From NCBI GenBank assembly GCA_040797825.1, contig JBFNEZ010000002.1:22742-86741 (forward strand): DNA of 64,000 nt, read 5' to 3'. Position 1 is the first letter of the stretch. Each line of letters opens with the position of its first letter. This document shows positions 43,255 to 53,432 of the stretch, piece by piece. This DNA is from Geosporobacter sp040797825. GTDB taxonomy: Bacteria; Bacillota; Clostridia; Peptostreptococcales; Thermotaleaceae. The notes under the pieces are model-generated. The model was given only the letters and a program-made list of their open reading frames with translations, was not told the DNA's origin and searched no databases. Both the position numbers and the translations under genes were made by a program.

Positions 43255-45699
43255 ATGTTTATGACGAAAAACTATTTTAAGAAATTATATCTGGAAAAAT
43301 TTCAATCTATTCATGGAAAAGAAATCTCAGAAGGAACACCATTAGATAAGTATATGACATTAGGCGCAGTTATCCGAGATTATATCAGTCGGAAATGGAT
43401 TGCTAGCAATAAGATTTACGAAAAAATGAATAGCAAAGAAGTCTATTACTTTTCTTTGGAATTTCTATTGGGAAAATTAATGGATGCCAATCTTCTAAAA
43501 CTAGAGCTCAAAGAACTCTGCCATACCGCACTACAAGAATTGGAGATTGATTTAGAAGAGCTGGAGGCCCTAGAGCCCGATGCGGGACTGGGCAATGGGG
43601 GATTGGGCCGCTTAGCAGCTTGCTTTCTAGATTCTCTAGCTTTCTTACAAATGCCTGGTCATGGTTGTGGCATACGCTACAAATACGGTTTCTTTGAGCA
43701 AAAAATTGTAGATGGCCACCAGGTTGAGCTCCCAGATAATTGGCTGAAGTATGGAAATGTATGGGAGATACGAAAGCCTGACAAAACAGTTGAAGTCAAA
43801 TTTGGGGGAAATGTTCGTCTGGATCGGGTAGAAAATAGAACGATTTATATTCATGAAAACTACGATACCGTCCTAGCAGTTCCCTATGATACCCCTATTT
43901 TAGGTTTTAAAAGCAACACTGTCAATACCCTGAGGCTTTGGAGTGCAGAGACTGCGATGAAGGATTTCGACTTTTCTACCTTTAATCGTGGAGATTACCT
44001 CAATGCTGTAAAATATAAATATGAAGTTGAAGCGATTTCACAAGTTCTCTATCCCGATGACAATCATCATGAAGGCAGACTCCTCCGGTTAAAGCAACAA
44101 TATTTTTTTGTTTCTGCCAGTATTCAAAGTATCCTGCGCAGATACAAAAAACGCTATGCATCTCTTTCTGCCTTTCATGAGAAGGTGGCGATACATATTA
44201 ATGATACCCACCCTGTACTAGCCATACCTGAGCTCATGAGAATATTGATTGATGAAGAGGAAATGGATTGGGATGAAGCCTGGCATATTACAACCCACAC
44301 CATATCCTACACCAACCATACTATTCTCCCAGAAGCATTGGAAAAATGGCCTATTGACATTTTTCAGCCGCTCCTTCCTCGTATCTATATGATTGTTCAT
44401 GAAATTAATGAACGCTTTTGCAAGGAGCTTTGGCAGACTTATGCAGGAGACTGGGATAGAGTTAGCTCCATGGCTATCTTATCCCAAGGGTATGTCCATA
44501 TGGCTCATTTAGCAGTTGTAGGAAGCAATAGTGTTAATGGGGTTGCTAAAATTCATACAGAAATCTTAAAACAGCAGGTCCTACAACCCTTCTATAGTTA
44601 TTTTCCTTATAAATTCAACAACAAAACCAATGGCATTACACCAAGAAGATGGCTTCTAAAATCCAATCCCAATTTGTCAAAGCTGATCTCCGATACTATT
44701 GGCCCCCACTGGATGATGAATTCTAAAGAATTAGAGAATTTACTGCATTTTATTGAAGACACTTCTCTTCAAGAAAAAATTGATCGTATAAAATATCAAA
44801 ACAAGGTTGCTCTAGCAAATTTTATTCAAGAGAAACATCAAATCTCAGTAGACCCCCATTCTATTTTTGATATTCAAGTAAAACGAATCCATGCCTATAA
44901 AAGACAAATTCTCAATGTACTTCATATTATGGAACTCTATCATCGTTTACTTGAAAATCCGAATCTAGATATCTATCCTAGAACATTTATATTTGGCGGA
45001 AAGGCTGCCCCTAGTTATCATTTAGCAAAAGAGACCATTAGATTAATCAATACTGTGGCCTCCTTAATTAATGGGGACCCTCGTATCCATCAGAAACTTA
45101 AGGTCATATTTCTAGAAAATTATAATGTCTCTTTAGCGGAGCAAATCTTTCCTGCTGCCGATGTTAGTGAACAGATCTCAACTGCCAGCAAGGAGGCTTC
45201 TGGCACAGGTAATATGAAATTTATGATGAACGGTGCCATTACCCTGGGAACACTGGATGGTGCCAATATTGAAATCAAAGAAGCAGTAGGAGAAGAGAAT
45301 ATTGTCATTTTCGGGCTTACTGCTGAGAAAGTATTACAATATTACAGAAATGGGGGCTATAATGCGTGGGATTTATATCATGCTGATCCCAGAATTAAGC
45401 GCGTATTAGATCAACTCATTAATGGATTCTTTCCCACTGGTCCTGATGCCTTTCGAAATCTTTATGATAATCTTTTATATCATAATGATGAATTCTTCGT
45501 TCTAAAAGATTTTACATCCTATGTGGAAGCCCATCATCGGATAAATAAACTTTATCAAGAAAGAAGACAATGGGTTAAAATGAGCATTCATAACATTGCC
45601 CATTCTGGCAAATTTTCCAGTGATAAAACCATTGGAGAATATGCAACAGAGATATGGAAAATCAAAGCTCTTCCCATACCGGACCCTTCACTTTTATAA
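43255..45699 (+). CDS. glgP: Glycogen/starch phosphorylase GlgP
   Basis: A PLP enzyme of about 814 residues that releases glucose-1-phosphate from alpha-1,4 chains. DAGLGNGGLGRLAACFLDS near 112, VKRIHAYKRQ near 540 and the PLP-lysine motif SKEASGTGNMKFMMNGA near 645 are present. Four in-frame ATGs follow the SD GGGAGG (43240-43245); the one at 43255 has the best spacing, although 43246 overlaps the glgA stop as ATGA. Confidence 0.97.
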   Translation: MFMTKNYFKKLYLEKFQSIHGKEISEGTPLDKYMTLGAVIRDYISRKWIASNKIYEKMNSKEVYYFSLEFLLGKLMDANLLKLELKELCHTALQELEIDLEELEALEPDAGLGNGGLGRLAACFLDSLAFLQMPGHGCGIRYKYGFFEQKIVDGHQVELPDNWLKYGNVWEIRKPDKTVEVKFGGNVRLDRVENRTIYIHENYDTVLAVPYDTPILGFKSNTVNTLRLWSAETAMKDFDFSTFNRGDYLNAVKYKYEVEAISQVLYPDDNHHEGRLLRLKQQYFFVSASIQSILRRYKKRYASLSAFHEKVAIHINDTHPVLAIPELMRILIDEEEMDWDEAWHITTHTISYTNHTILPEALEKWPIDIFQPLLPRIYMIVHEINERFCKELWQTYAGDWDRVSSMAILSQGYVHMAHLAVVGSNSVNGVAKIHTEILKQQVLQPFYSYFPYKFNNKTNGITPRRWLLKSNPNLSKLISDTIGPHWMMNSKELENLLHFIEDTSLQEKIDRIKYQNKVALANFIQEKHQISVDPHSIFDIQVKRIHAYKRQILNVLHIMELYHRLLENPNLDIYPRTFIFGGKAAPSYHLAKETIRLINTVASLINGDPRIHQKLKVIFLENYNVSLAEQIFPAADVSEQISTASKEASGTGNMKFMMNGAITLGTLDGANIEIKEAVGEENIVIFGLTAEKVLQYYRNGGYNAWDLYHADPRIKRVLDQLINGFFPTGPDAFRNLYDNLLYHNDEFFVLKDFTSYVEAHHRINKLYQERRQWVKMSIHNIAHSGKFSSDKTIGEYATEIWKIKALPIPDPSLL

Positions 45700-45716
45700 G
45701 GAAAGCAGGTGAATTT

Positions 45717-47666
45717 TTGATCCAAGAATGGATATTTCATGATTCCCATCATGGGCTATTTCGATGCCCCTTTGGTGCTGTCCCTTGCAATAGTAAGCTT
45801 TCTTTGGGCATACAAATAACTTCCGATGAACAACCGGAGCAGGTTTTACTGCGTCTTTGGAAAGGAGATGAAGAAAGGATATCCATGAATCTCTCAGAGG
45901 GCGTGGAAAGCAGATGGATGTATAAAGCAGAGATACTACTCCCTTCGACTCCAAAACTTATGTGGTATTATTTCATCATCGTCTTTAAAAACCGTACTTA
46001 CTATTATGGTAATAATGAACAGCAGTTGGGGGGCATTGGTCAAATTTATGATCACATACCTCCTGCCTATCAAATTACAGTCTATAGAGAGGGCGCAACG
46101 ACACCAGAGTGGTTTAAATCTTCTGTTATGTATCAAGTTTTTGTCGATCGCTTTTCTGCTGCTCCTATGGCAAAATCCGAAGCACCATCTGTCCCTTCAC
46201 ATTTTCTTAAGCGGGAGTGGTTTGATTCCCCTGCCTATATCCGTGACCCTGAAAGCGGCAGGGTATTACAGTATGATTTTTTTGGAGGCAATCTTTTGGG
46301 GTTAATTGAAAAACTCCCTTATTTAAAAGAATTGGGTATCCAGATTATCTACCTTAACCCTATTTTTGAATCTTCTAGCAACCACAAATACGATACTGGA
46401 GATTATCATAAAATTGATCCTATGTATGGAGATGAGGCTATTTTTCTAAAACTCTGCAGCGAAGGCAAAAAAATGGGTATTCATATCATATTGGATGGAG
46501 TTTTTAGTCATACTGGAAGTAACAGCCTTTATTTTAACCGTGAGGGTACCTATCCTTCCTTAGGAGCTTTTCAATCTACCCAGTCTCCTTACTACTCTTG
46601 GTATCGCTTTAGAGAGCATCCTCACCACTATGATTGTTGGTGGGGTATTGATACCATGCCCAATGTCAATGAAACAGAGTCTTCTTATCAGTATTTTATG
46701 TTGTTTCAAGAAAACAGTGTATTGAAGCACTGGATGAAATTAGGTGTCAAAGGTTGGCGCTTAGACGTAGCCGATGAACTTCCCAGCTCTTTTATCAAAA
46801 ATCTCCGCAGGGTTATGAAGGATTCGGATCCCACCGCTGTATTAATCGGAGAAGTCTGGGAGGATGCTTCTAATAAATTGAGTTATGGAGAAGTAAGAGA
46901 ATACTTTTTAGGAGATGAATTGGACTCTGTTACCAACTATCCATTTCGAAAAAATCTATTAGATTTCTTACTAGGTCATATTGACGCTGAAGGACTTCAT
47001 TTTCGGCTGATGCAGCTATATGAAAATTATCCTATACACCATTTTTATGGGGTAATGAATCTTATAGGCAGTCATGATGTACCTCGAATTTTGACCCTTC
47101 TAGGGGAAGCACCTCCTCAGGAGCTTTTATCTAAAAGTGAACAGGAAGCCTATTCTCTGTCTACCACACAAAGAACTTTAGCTATAAAAAGGCTGAAGCT
47201 GCTCTCCCTTTTTCAAATGAGTTTTCCGGGAGTACCCTGTATTTATTATGGAGATGAAGCTGGCTTGGAGGGTTATGCCGATCCCCTTAATCGTCGTACT
47301 TATCCATGGGGAAAAGAGGAGCATGAGCTTCTTGATTGGTATAAAACGATTGTTCCTCTGCGCAATCAACTGGATCATCTTCAAACGGGCACTTGGTCAA
47401 CTATCTATGCCCAAGAGGATGTTTATGGGATGGTCCGTCAAATCGAAAAAGGTGAAGATGTATTTGAGCAAGAAAAAAAGGATGGCACTTCTATTGTGTT
47501 ATTTAATCGAAATCCAGAAAAACGAGCAGTGATAGAACTCAATTTGGACAATTGGTGCAGGGGGGCATTGATGGATTACTTTAAAAATGAAGAAATACAT
47601 CTCAATGGAACTACACGCTCTCTTACGCTAGAGCCCTTAGAAGCAAAAATACTGATGCAGAGATAA
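45717..47666 (+). CDS. GH13 alpha-amylase/neopullulanase-type glycosidase
   Basis: An enzyme of about 649 residues that probably hydrolyses maltodextrins or branches released during glycogen breakdown. There is an N-terminal Ig-like domain (about 1-125). The GH13 barrel follows, with VFVDRF near 140, DGVFSHTGS near 260, nucleophile GVKGWRLDVADELP near 345, acid/base LIGEVWED near 375 and GSHDVPR near 455. A C-terminal beta domain completes it. The TTG start at 45717, with AGGTG 8 bases upstream, avoids a 46-base overlap with glgP. There is no signal peptide, so it acts in the cytoplasm. Confidence 0.9.
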   Translation: MIQEWIFHDSHHGLFRCPFGAVPCNSKLSLGIQITSDEQPEQVLLRLWKGDEERISMNLSEGVESRWMYKAEILLPSTPKLMWYYFIIVFKNRTYYYGNNEQQLGGIGQIYDHIPPAYQITVYREGATTPEWFKSSVMYQVFVDRFSAAPMAKSEAPSVPSHFLKREWFDSPAYIRDPESGRVLQYDFFGGNLLGLIEKLPYLKELGIQIIYLNPIFESSSNHKYDTGDYHKIDPMYGDEAIFLKLCSEGKKMGIHIILDGVFSHTGSNSLYFNREGTYPSLGAFQSTQSPYYSWYRFREHPHHYDCWWGIDTMPNVNETESSYQYFMLFQENSVLKHWMKLGVKGWRLDVADELPSSFIKNLRRVMKDSDPTAVLIGEVWEDASNKLSYGEVREYFLGDELDSVTNYPFRKNLLDFLLGHIDAEGLHFRLMQLYENYPIHHFYGVMNLIGSHDVPRILTLLGEAPPQELLSKSEQEAYSLSTTQRTLAIKRLKLLSLFQMSFPGVPCIYYGDEAGLEGYADPLNRRTYPWGKEEHELLDWYKTIVPLRNQLDHLQTGTWSTIYAQEDVYGMVRQIEKGEDVFEQEKKDGTSIVLFNRNPEKRAVIELNLDNWCRGALMDYFKNEEIHLNGTTRSLTLEPLEAKILMQR

Positions 47667-47686
47667 TTCTCGGCATCAGTATTTTT
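47645..47686 (+). terminator. Terminator of the glycogen operon
   Basis: AAAAATACTGATGC pairs with GCATCAGTATTTTT (14 bp), with a further GAGA/TCTC inside, followed by T residues. It overlaps the last codons of the amylase gene and also serves the converging ctpA. Confidence 0.88.
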
Positions 47687-48906
47687 TAAGGATTTATCTT
47701 ATTTTTTATAACTTCTATCCCCTTCTGCAGCTGGATATCCTCTTCATCTGTAAGATTCCCTCGTTCTATCAGCTCTTCAGGTAGTTCAACTACAATATTG
47801 GGCTCTATACCCTTTCCGTGAATATTAATCCCATTAGGGGTAAAGTATTGAGAAGTCGTAAGCTTAAATCCTGTTCCGTCATCTAGGGGCTTCACCCGCT
47901 GAACCAATCCCTTTCCAAAGGTGGTCGTTCCAATTAGTGTTCCCGACTCTGTATCCTTAACAGCTCCTGCCAGTATCTCTGATGCACTGGCACTGCCCTT
48001 ATTGACTAAAAGAACGTAGGGAAATTCTACTTTTGTTCCATTGGAACGTTCATACTCACGATTTCCTGCCCGATCCTCCGTATATACAATAACTTGTTTT
48101 CCTAGTAATTCGTCTGCAATTTTTACACATTCGCTCAAAAGTCCGCCTGGATTATTCCTTAGATCTATTACCAAGCCAGTGACTTTTTGTTTTTTTAGTT
48201 GCGTAAGCTGGGCTTTAAAATCATCTGCCGTCTGTTCATCAAACATGGTGATTCGGATGTAGCCAATATTATTTTCTAGTACTCTGGATTTTACAGTTTT
48301 AAGCCGAATTTCCTCCCTGGTTATCTTTACAGCAAAGGTCTCTTCCCTTCCTGGGCGGAGAACTGTCAACTCTACCTTCGTACCTGGATTTCCTTTAATC
48401 ATGGCCACGGCCTCATCTAATTTGTCAGCTGTCACTTCTTTGCCGTCCACCTTCGTAATCTTATCCCCAGATACAAGACCTGACTTCTCTCCAGGTGTAT
48501 CTTCAATTGGCGCAACAACGGTCACAAAGCCGTCTTCACCAGGTGTCATGATCACACCGATGCCACCATAGGAGCCTTTGGTATGTACCATGAAATCCTC
48601 AAATTCTTTTGCATTCATATACACAGAATAAGGATCTTCCAAAGATTCAAACAAACCTTTAATGATTCCATCCTCCATCTTTTCTACATCTACATCTTTA
48701 TAATAATTTTCCTTGATAAAGCTTTTTAAGCCTAGCACTTTCCCATAGCTCTTTTGGACGTCCTTATAATAATTATAATCACTTCTTGAAATTACTACCT
48801 TCTCCCCTACAGTTAATGCAAAGATATTGCTTAGAGTAAAGGTAAGCACACTCGTTAGAACCACCAGTATAAGAGCACCCGTTATGGCACTTTTTTTGCT
48901 AATCAT
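47686..48906 (-). CDS. ctpA: S41 family C-terminal processing protease CtpA
   Basis: A 406-residue exported serine protease. An N-terminal transmembrane segment (about 8-30) is followed by a PDZ domain (about 100-190, GSYGGIGVIMTPGEDG...VSGDKITKVDGKEV). In the catalytic domain VNKGSASASEILAG near 305 holds the nucleophile Ser and TFGKGLVQ near 335 the general-base Lys. It cleaves C-termini of cell-envelope proteins. Confidence 0.95.
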   Translation of the reverse strand: MISKKSAITGALILVVLTSVLTFTLSNIFALTVGEKVVISRSDYNYYKDVQKSYGKVLGLKSFIKENYYKDVDVEKMEDGIIKGLFESLEDPYSVYMNAKEFEDFMVHTKGSYGGIGVIMTPGEDGFVTVVAPIEDTPGEKSGLVSGDKITKVDGKEVTADKLDEAVAMIKGNPGTKVELTVLRPGREETFAVKITREEIRLKTVKSRVLENNIGYIRITMFDEQTADDFKAQLTQLKKQKVTGLVIDLRNNPGGLLSECVKIADELLGKQVIVYTEDRAGNREYERSNGTKVEFPYVLLVNKGSASASEILAGAVKDTESGTLIGTTTFGKGLVQRVKPLDDGTGFKLTTSQYFTPNGINIHGKGIEPNIVVELPEELIERGNLTDEEDIQLQKGIEVIKNKINP

Positions 48907-49046
48907 TGAAGTTCACCCCATTATCGGTATTTATTAGGTCCTTTCCATAATAATATATTATTCTTAAAGACCCTAGAATATAACAAAACCTCATATCCCA
49001 TCATTATATCATCCATTTTAAAATTTGCAAAATTATCCAAAGGTTA

Positions 49047-49886
49047 TTATCTATGTACATTCCTTTTATGAATATAATCTCTCACATCCTCTTCATAACC
49101 CTGTTGAACTCTTTCTATTATATTGTTTTTTACTGAATTATAGGGAATTTCTCCAATAGAACAGATGGGCAGGACCTTTACGGAGGTTCCTGTCATGAAA
49201 GCTCCCTGCAGCTCTTCTAGCTGGTTCCTGTGGATCAATTCCAGCCTTACATCGATTCCCAGTTTTTTGCATACTTCCATAATTCTTTTTCTGGTCACAC
49301 CCAGCAATACATCTCCTTCAGGTGCTGTAATCAGCTGATTTTCTCTAACAAAAAAAATATTTGACCGACTTCCTTCTGTAATATAATTTTCCTGATTTAT
49401 TAGCAGTACCTCGTAAGCTCTCTGCTTTTCCATACTCTCCCGTACTCTCTGGCGCAGATTGCTATCTACTACCTTTGCATTGGGATTTTCCCGCTCCGAT
49501 AGAAATAAAATGGTATGAATCCCTTTTTGATATACCTCTAATGCAGGATAGTTGCTCTCAACAAAATACAGAAGAAATTTCTGTTCTTTTTTATCTAGAT
49601 CTCCCAATAATAGTTTTATATTCAATTGAGGATAGTGATTGGCTCTAATTAATTCTTGGATTTCATTAAATAAAATCTTGTTATTTGTTGATATTGTGTA
49701 ACCTAAAAGCTCCGCTGACTTTCTCATCCTATCCATATGATCCTCAAAAAAAAGGGCTGTTCCCTCTACTACTCTGATTACCTCATAAATGAGGGGCCCA
49801 CTTATCTCTTGAAAAATCTTTTGATTTTCTACTGGCTGCAGCTCTCCATTTACAATATAATAATCTAGAATTGCCTCTTGTTTCAT
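49047..49886 (-). CDS. PLP class IV aminotransferase or aminodeoxychorismate lyase-like protein
   Basis: 279 residues of fold-type IV PLP enzyme. Features are FEDHMDRMRKSAELLG near 48, the presumed Schiff-base lysine in AKVVDSNLRQR near 150, and the cofactor-binding ITEGSRSNIFFV near 180 with GVTRKRI near 210. Family members are branched-chain or D-amino-acid aminotransferases and 4-amino-4-deoxychorismate lyase; specificity cannot be decided from sequence here. The ATG at 49886 with GTGAAGGA is preferred over an upstream in-frame start at 49940. Confidence 0.85.
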   Translation of the reverse strand: MKQEAILDYYIVNGELQPVENQKIFQEISGPLIYEVIRVVEGTALFFEDHMDRMRKSAELLGYTISTNNKILFNEIQELIRANHYPQLNIKLLLGDLDKKEQKFLLYFVESNYPALEVYQKGIHTILFLSERENPNAKVVDSNLRQRVRESMEKQRAYEVLLINQENYITEGSRSNIFFVRENQLITAPEGDVLLGVTRKRIMEVCKKLGIDVRLELIHRNQLEELQGAFMTGTSVKVLPICSIGEIPYNSVKNNIIERVQQGYEEDVRDYIHKRNVHR

Positions 49887-50015
49887 TCCTTCACACCTAC
49901 CCTTTAGGTTTTCAAAATATTTAAAATCTATCCTTTCCATACTTCGTCTAGAATATTTTAATTATACCCATTTATTTTACTACACTTTTCTCTAAGATTA
50001 CAGGCTCCAATAAAA

Positions 50016-50057
50016 AAAATTCCTTTGCTGAATTTTTTATTCAGACAAAGGAATTTT
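50016..50057 (-). terminator. Terminator of the rubrerythrin gene
   Basis: AAAATTCCTTTG pairs with CAAAGGAATTTT, with an inner CTGAAT/ATTCAG stem and one bulge. A U-run follows on the minus strand. Confidence 0.85.
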
Positions 50058-50081
50058 CTACACACTCAAAAACGTAGTCTA

Positions 50082-50576
50082 TTAGTATTTGATGAATTTA
50101 CTTCCAGGCACATTGCAAATAAAACATTTCTCAGGTACTGCCTTTTCAATATTTCCACAGACTGGACAAAGATAATAAAATACTTCTTCCTGGCTATCTA
50201 CATTGGCTAAAGCTTCTTCATAGAGTCTTGCATGAACTTCTTCCGCTTTTAGGGCATACTCGAAGGTTCTTACTGCCGCTTGATTTCCCTCTTCCTGGGC
50301 AACCTTTAAAAAATCAGGATACATGTCCTTAAACTCATAGGTCTCGCCATTTACAGCATCCTTTAAATTTTCAACAGTACTTTTGATTTTTCCTGCCACT
50401 TCAAAGTGCTTATGGGCATGTAAGGTTTCAGCATCGGCTGCAGCTCTAAATAATTTAGCTGCATTGATACATCCATCAGCTTCGGCCTTTTTTGCATAGG
50501 CCAAGTATTTTCTATTGGCTTGAGATTCACCTGCAAAGGCTTCCATTAAGTTCTCTAGTGTTTTATTTTTTTCCAT
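50082..50576 (-). CDS. rbr: Rubrerythrin
   Basis: A 164-residue cytoplasmic NAD(P)H-linked peroxide reductase of anaerobes. Ferritin-like diiron domain ligands lie in AFAGESQANRKY near 15, ADAETLHAHKHF near 50 and ALKAEEVHARLYEEA near 110. It ends in a rubredoxin-like domain CPVCGN...CFICNVPGSKF binding one iron with four cysteines. It has its own promoter and terminator. Confidence 0.95.
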   Translation of the reverse strand: MEKNKTLENLMEAFAGESQANRKYLAYAKKAEADGCINAAKLFRAAADAETLHAHKHFEVAGKIKSTVENLKDAVNGETYEFKDMYPDFLKVAQEEGNQAAVRTFEYALKAEEVHARLYEEALANVDSQEEVFYYLCPVCGNIEKAVPEKCFICNVPGSKFIKY

Positions 50577-50621
50577 ATGTATACCTCCTAATTAATGAAT
50601 AATTATTCTTCGATAGTGTTT

Positions 50622-50650
50622 ATTATAATTTATCTTTCTCCAATTTGCAA
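50622..50650 (-). promoter_or_regulatory. Promoter of rubrerythrin
   Basis: TTGCAA (50650-50645) and TATAAT (50627-50622) on the minus strand are separated by exactly 17 bases, about 45 bases upstream of the start codon. AGGAGGTAT is the ribosome binding site. Confidence 0.75.
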
Positions 50651-50676
50651 CATTTCTTTCCATTTTTATTTTCTAT

Positions 50677-52065
50677 TTAACCCATGGATTCAAGTCTATC
50701 CTTTGCTGCATATATGTTTTTTCTTTTATATAACCAAAAACTCAAAAGGAAACGGAAGGCCATGTCAAAAGTAATAGCATACCATATCCCATAGATATTG
50801 TAGCCAAATACAATGGCCAATAAATAGGCAATTGGCAGCCGAATCAACCACAAACCAGTCCCAACAACAACCATAGGCGCTTGTGTAAAACCAGCTCCTC
50901 TCATCGCTCCATACAATACTCCTGCCAAGTTCTGTGGGATTTGAACCGCTGCCATAAGCATTAAATAGATAACCCCTAACTCAATGACTTCTTGCTGATT
51001 GGTTAATATGCCCATGACCTGATAGGGTAGGAATAGTAAGATAGCAGCACTGACACTTGTGATGACGACGGACCCTTTTATGATTTCTTTTAAATATATT
51101 CTAGCCAATTCTGGTTTTTTAGCCCCTAAGGATTGACCTACAAAGGCGGTTGCCGCAATGCTAAATCCTACAGCAGGCATATAGGATATTGCTTCTGCCT
51201 GCACTCCCAGCTGGTGAGCTGCCAAAGGAATCTCTCCAAAGGTAAGAATTAGCCTTGTTAGTAAAATAGTACAGAGCTGCCAAAAGATAGATTCCATGGC
51301 TGTAGGTGTCCCCAGTCGATAGATACCCAATACACTGGCTGTATGAATCTTAAAAAAGGAGGTCTTTAACCCGCCCTCTAGAGGTCCATTCTTGCCAAAT
51401 ATAATATACAATCCTATCATGGCTCCTACAAATTGTGCAAAGGCTGTAGCCATTGCCGATCCTTTGATGCCTAGCGCTGGAAATCCTAGGTTGCCAGATA
51501 TCAAGAGATAGTTTCCAACTACATTGACCCCATTCATGATGAGGGCAATTTTCATCGGTGTTTTTGCATTTCCCATTCCCTGAAGGACTCCTGCAACTAC
51601 CAACATAATTGCTACAAAGGGCAAACCCCAAGATATGGTTTTTAGGTAAAGGCTGCCCTTTAAAAGTAAATCCTCCTTACCTCCCAACCATGAAATAAAC
51701 ATATCTGCTCGCCAAAACACCAGTTGCTGAATTAGAATCACTAAGAGAATAGTAGACAATAAAGTTTGTTGAACGATTTGTTTAAGACGTTTAAAGTCCC
51801 TTGCACCATAGGCTTGAGCAATAAATACAGTGGCTCCTGTAGTAACGCCTTTAAAAATAGACCATACAATTTGTGTAATTCGGTTAGACAAACCAACAGA
51901 ACCAATGGCAACCGTACTAATCCTTCCAATCATGGCCATAGCCACAAAACCTGCCAACATCTGCAGCACGCTCTCTAAACTAATTGGTAAAATCATTCCG
52001 TATATCTTTTTTCGTATTTCCTGTGTATTCATTTCTTCCTTTGCCATCTCTACACCCATCGTCAT
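50677..52065 (-). CDS. MATE family multidrug/Na+ efflux transporter
   Basis: A 462-residue membrane protein with about twelve hydrophobic segments in two homologous halves. MATE signatures are ISLESVLQMLAGFVAMAMIGRIS at the start of half one and GTPTAMESIFWQL near 245 at the start of half two. It exports drugs or cations by antiport; the substrate is unknown. Several in-frame ATGs are possible; MNTQEIRKK at codon 12 has AAAGGAAG upstream and is an alternative start. Confidence 0.92.
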   Translation of the reverse strand: MTMGVEMAKEEMNTQEIRKKIYGMILPISLESVLQMLAGFVAMAMIGRISTVAIGSVGLSNRITQIVWSIFKGVTTGATVFIAQAYGARDFKRLKQIVQQTLLSTILLVILIQQLVFWRADMFISWLGGKEDLLLKGSLYLKTISWGLPFVAIMLVVAGVLQGMGNAKTPMKIALIMNGVNVVGNYLLISGNLGFPALGIKGSAMATAFAQFVGAMIGLYIIFGKNGPLEGGLKTSFFKIHTASVLGIYRLGTPTAMESIFWQLCTILLTRLILTFGEIPLAAHQLGVQAEAISYMPAVGFSIAATAFVGQSLGAKKPELARIYLKEIIKGSVVITSVSAAILLFLPYQVMGILTNQQEVIELGVIYLMLMAAVQIPQNLAGVLYGAMRGAGFTQAPMVVVGTGLWLIRLPIAYLLAIVFGYNIYGIWYAITFDMAFRFLLSFWLYKRKNIYAAKDRLESMG

Positions 52066-52175
52066 CGCCCTACTTTACTGATTATTTCGCCTTTCTAATT
52101 ATATACTATTTTTTGTATTTTTTTCTTTAAAGTTTTATCATAATTCATTGATATATCTTTGTTTATCTATAAAGA

Positions 52176-53285
52176 TTAAACTATCAGGTCTTTAGGTTCT
52201 ATTGCCTTTAAAACTTTCTTAAAAGCTGTGCCTATGGGATAATCATCCAATTCTTCTAACAGAACCCATTGTACTTCAGGGTATTCGATTTCGCTAAAAG
52301 ATACTAGCTCCACGGCGTACAACTTCATCCGCCACTGCATATGGGTAAAGATATGTTTTTTTTCAAAAATATATCTTTTTTTTATAGATTCAATGCCATA
52401 GTTTTCTTTTAACTCAAGCTCTAAGGTTTTTCCAGGGTCTAGTGCTGCTTTTGCCACAGCTGGCAGCGCCCATAGATTGGCCAAGAGTCCTTCTGACGGC
52501 CTTTTTACTAATAGTATTCTATCTCCTTTGGTTAGAAGGGCTAACTCCATCTCAACTTTTTTTATAGGTTGCTTCTTTTTCTTAAAAGGCAGCCCACTCT
52601 GTAAGGAATGCTCACGGGCACCGCATTGGTGCTCTAATGGGCAAAGGGTACATTTGGGTTCAATGGGTGTGCAAATCATGGCGCCCAGTTCCATAAGCCC
52701 CTGATTAAAGGCCGATGGGTTTCTATGACTAACTACCCTTTCTGCAATCTTTTCCATCTCCTTTTTCGTTGAATTTTCGCTAATATCCTTTTCAACGATA
52801 AACAATCTGGAAAAAACACGCATAACATTGCCATCCACAGCAGGAACAGGCTTTCCGTAGGCAATACTTAAAATTGCCCCAGCCGTATAGGTACCAATAC
52901 CTGGAATTTTCAGAAGCTCTTTTAGGCTTTCAGGAATAGTTCCTCCATAATTATCCTGAACTACCTTGGCACCGCGGTGAAGATTTCTAGCTCTGGAATA
53001 GTATCCTAAACCAGCCCATATCCGCAGCACATCCTCTTCATCTGCCTCTGCTAAAGACTGGAGGCTAGGAAATACTTCTATAAACTTATGAAAGTAAGGA
53101 ATTACCGTATCTACTCTCGTTTGTTGCAGCATTACCTCTGAAACCCATATTAAATAAGGGTTCTTTGTTTCCCTCCAAGGAAGTTTGCGATGATTTTTCT
53201 CAAACCAATCAACTAAACTTTTTTGTATATTTTCTAAGATAGTTTCTTTAATATTTTCCCAATCTCCTATTTTATATGGAATCAT
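52176..53285 (-). CDS. mutY: A/G-specific adenine DNA glycosylase MutY
   Basis: A 369-residue base-excision repair enzyme removing adenine opposite 8-oxoguanine. It has the helix-hairpin-helix KIPGIGTYTAGAILSIAYG near 115-133 with catalytic Asp in VPAVDGNVMRV near 140. The [4Fe-4S] loop CTPIEPKCTLCPLEHQC lies near 200-216, and the C-terminal NUDIX-like 8-oxoG recognition domain at about 245-360. GGGGGAAG precedes the ATG. Confidence 0.95.
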   Translation of the reverse strand: MIPYKIGDWENIKETILENIQKSLVDWFEKNHRKLPWRETKNPYLIWVSEVMLQQTRVDTVIPYFHKFIEVFPSLQSLAEADEEDVLRIWAGLGYYSRARNLHRGAKVVQDNYGGTIPESLKELLKIPGIGTYTAGAILSIAYGKPVPAVDGNVMRVFSRLFIVEKDISENSTKKEMEKIAERVVSHRNPSAFNQGLMELGAMICTPIEPKCTLCPLEHQCGAREHSLQSGLPFKKKKQPIKKVEMELALLTKGDRILLVKRPSEGLLANLWALPAVAKAALDPGKTLELELKENYGIESIKKRYIFEKKHIFTHMQWRMKLYAVELVSFSEIEYPEVQWVLLEELDDYPIGTAFKKVLKAIEPKDLIV

Positions 53286-53336
53286 CTTCCCCCATACTCC
53301 TCTGTAATCTATGATTTTATTCTTGTATGCCCATTA

Positions 53337-53379
53337 AAAAACATGGAGAGTCGAGCTTTCACTGATTTCCCCATGTTTT
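53337..53379 (-). terminator. Terminator of the nitroreductase gene
   Basis: AAAACATGG and CCATGTTTT form the stem, followed by a U-run on the minus strand. Confidence 0.65.
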
Positions 53380-53432
53380 CTATTCAATTATTGTTTTTAA
53401 TATGCCTTTTTATTCTTTCTTCAAGGGATCTT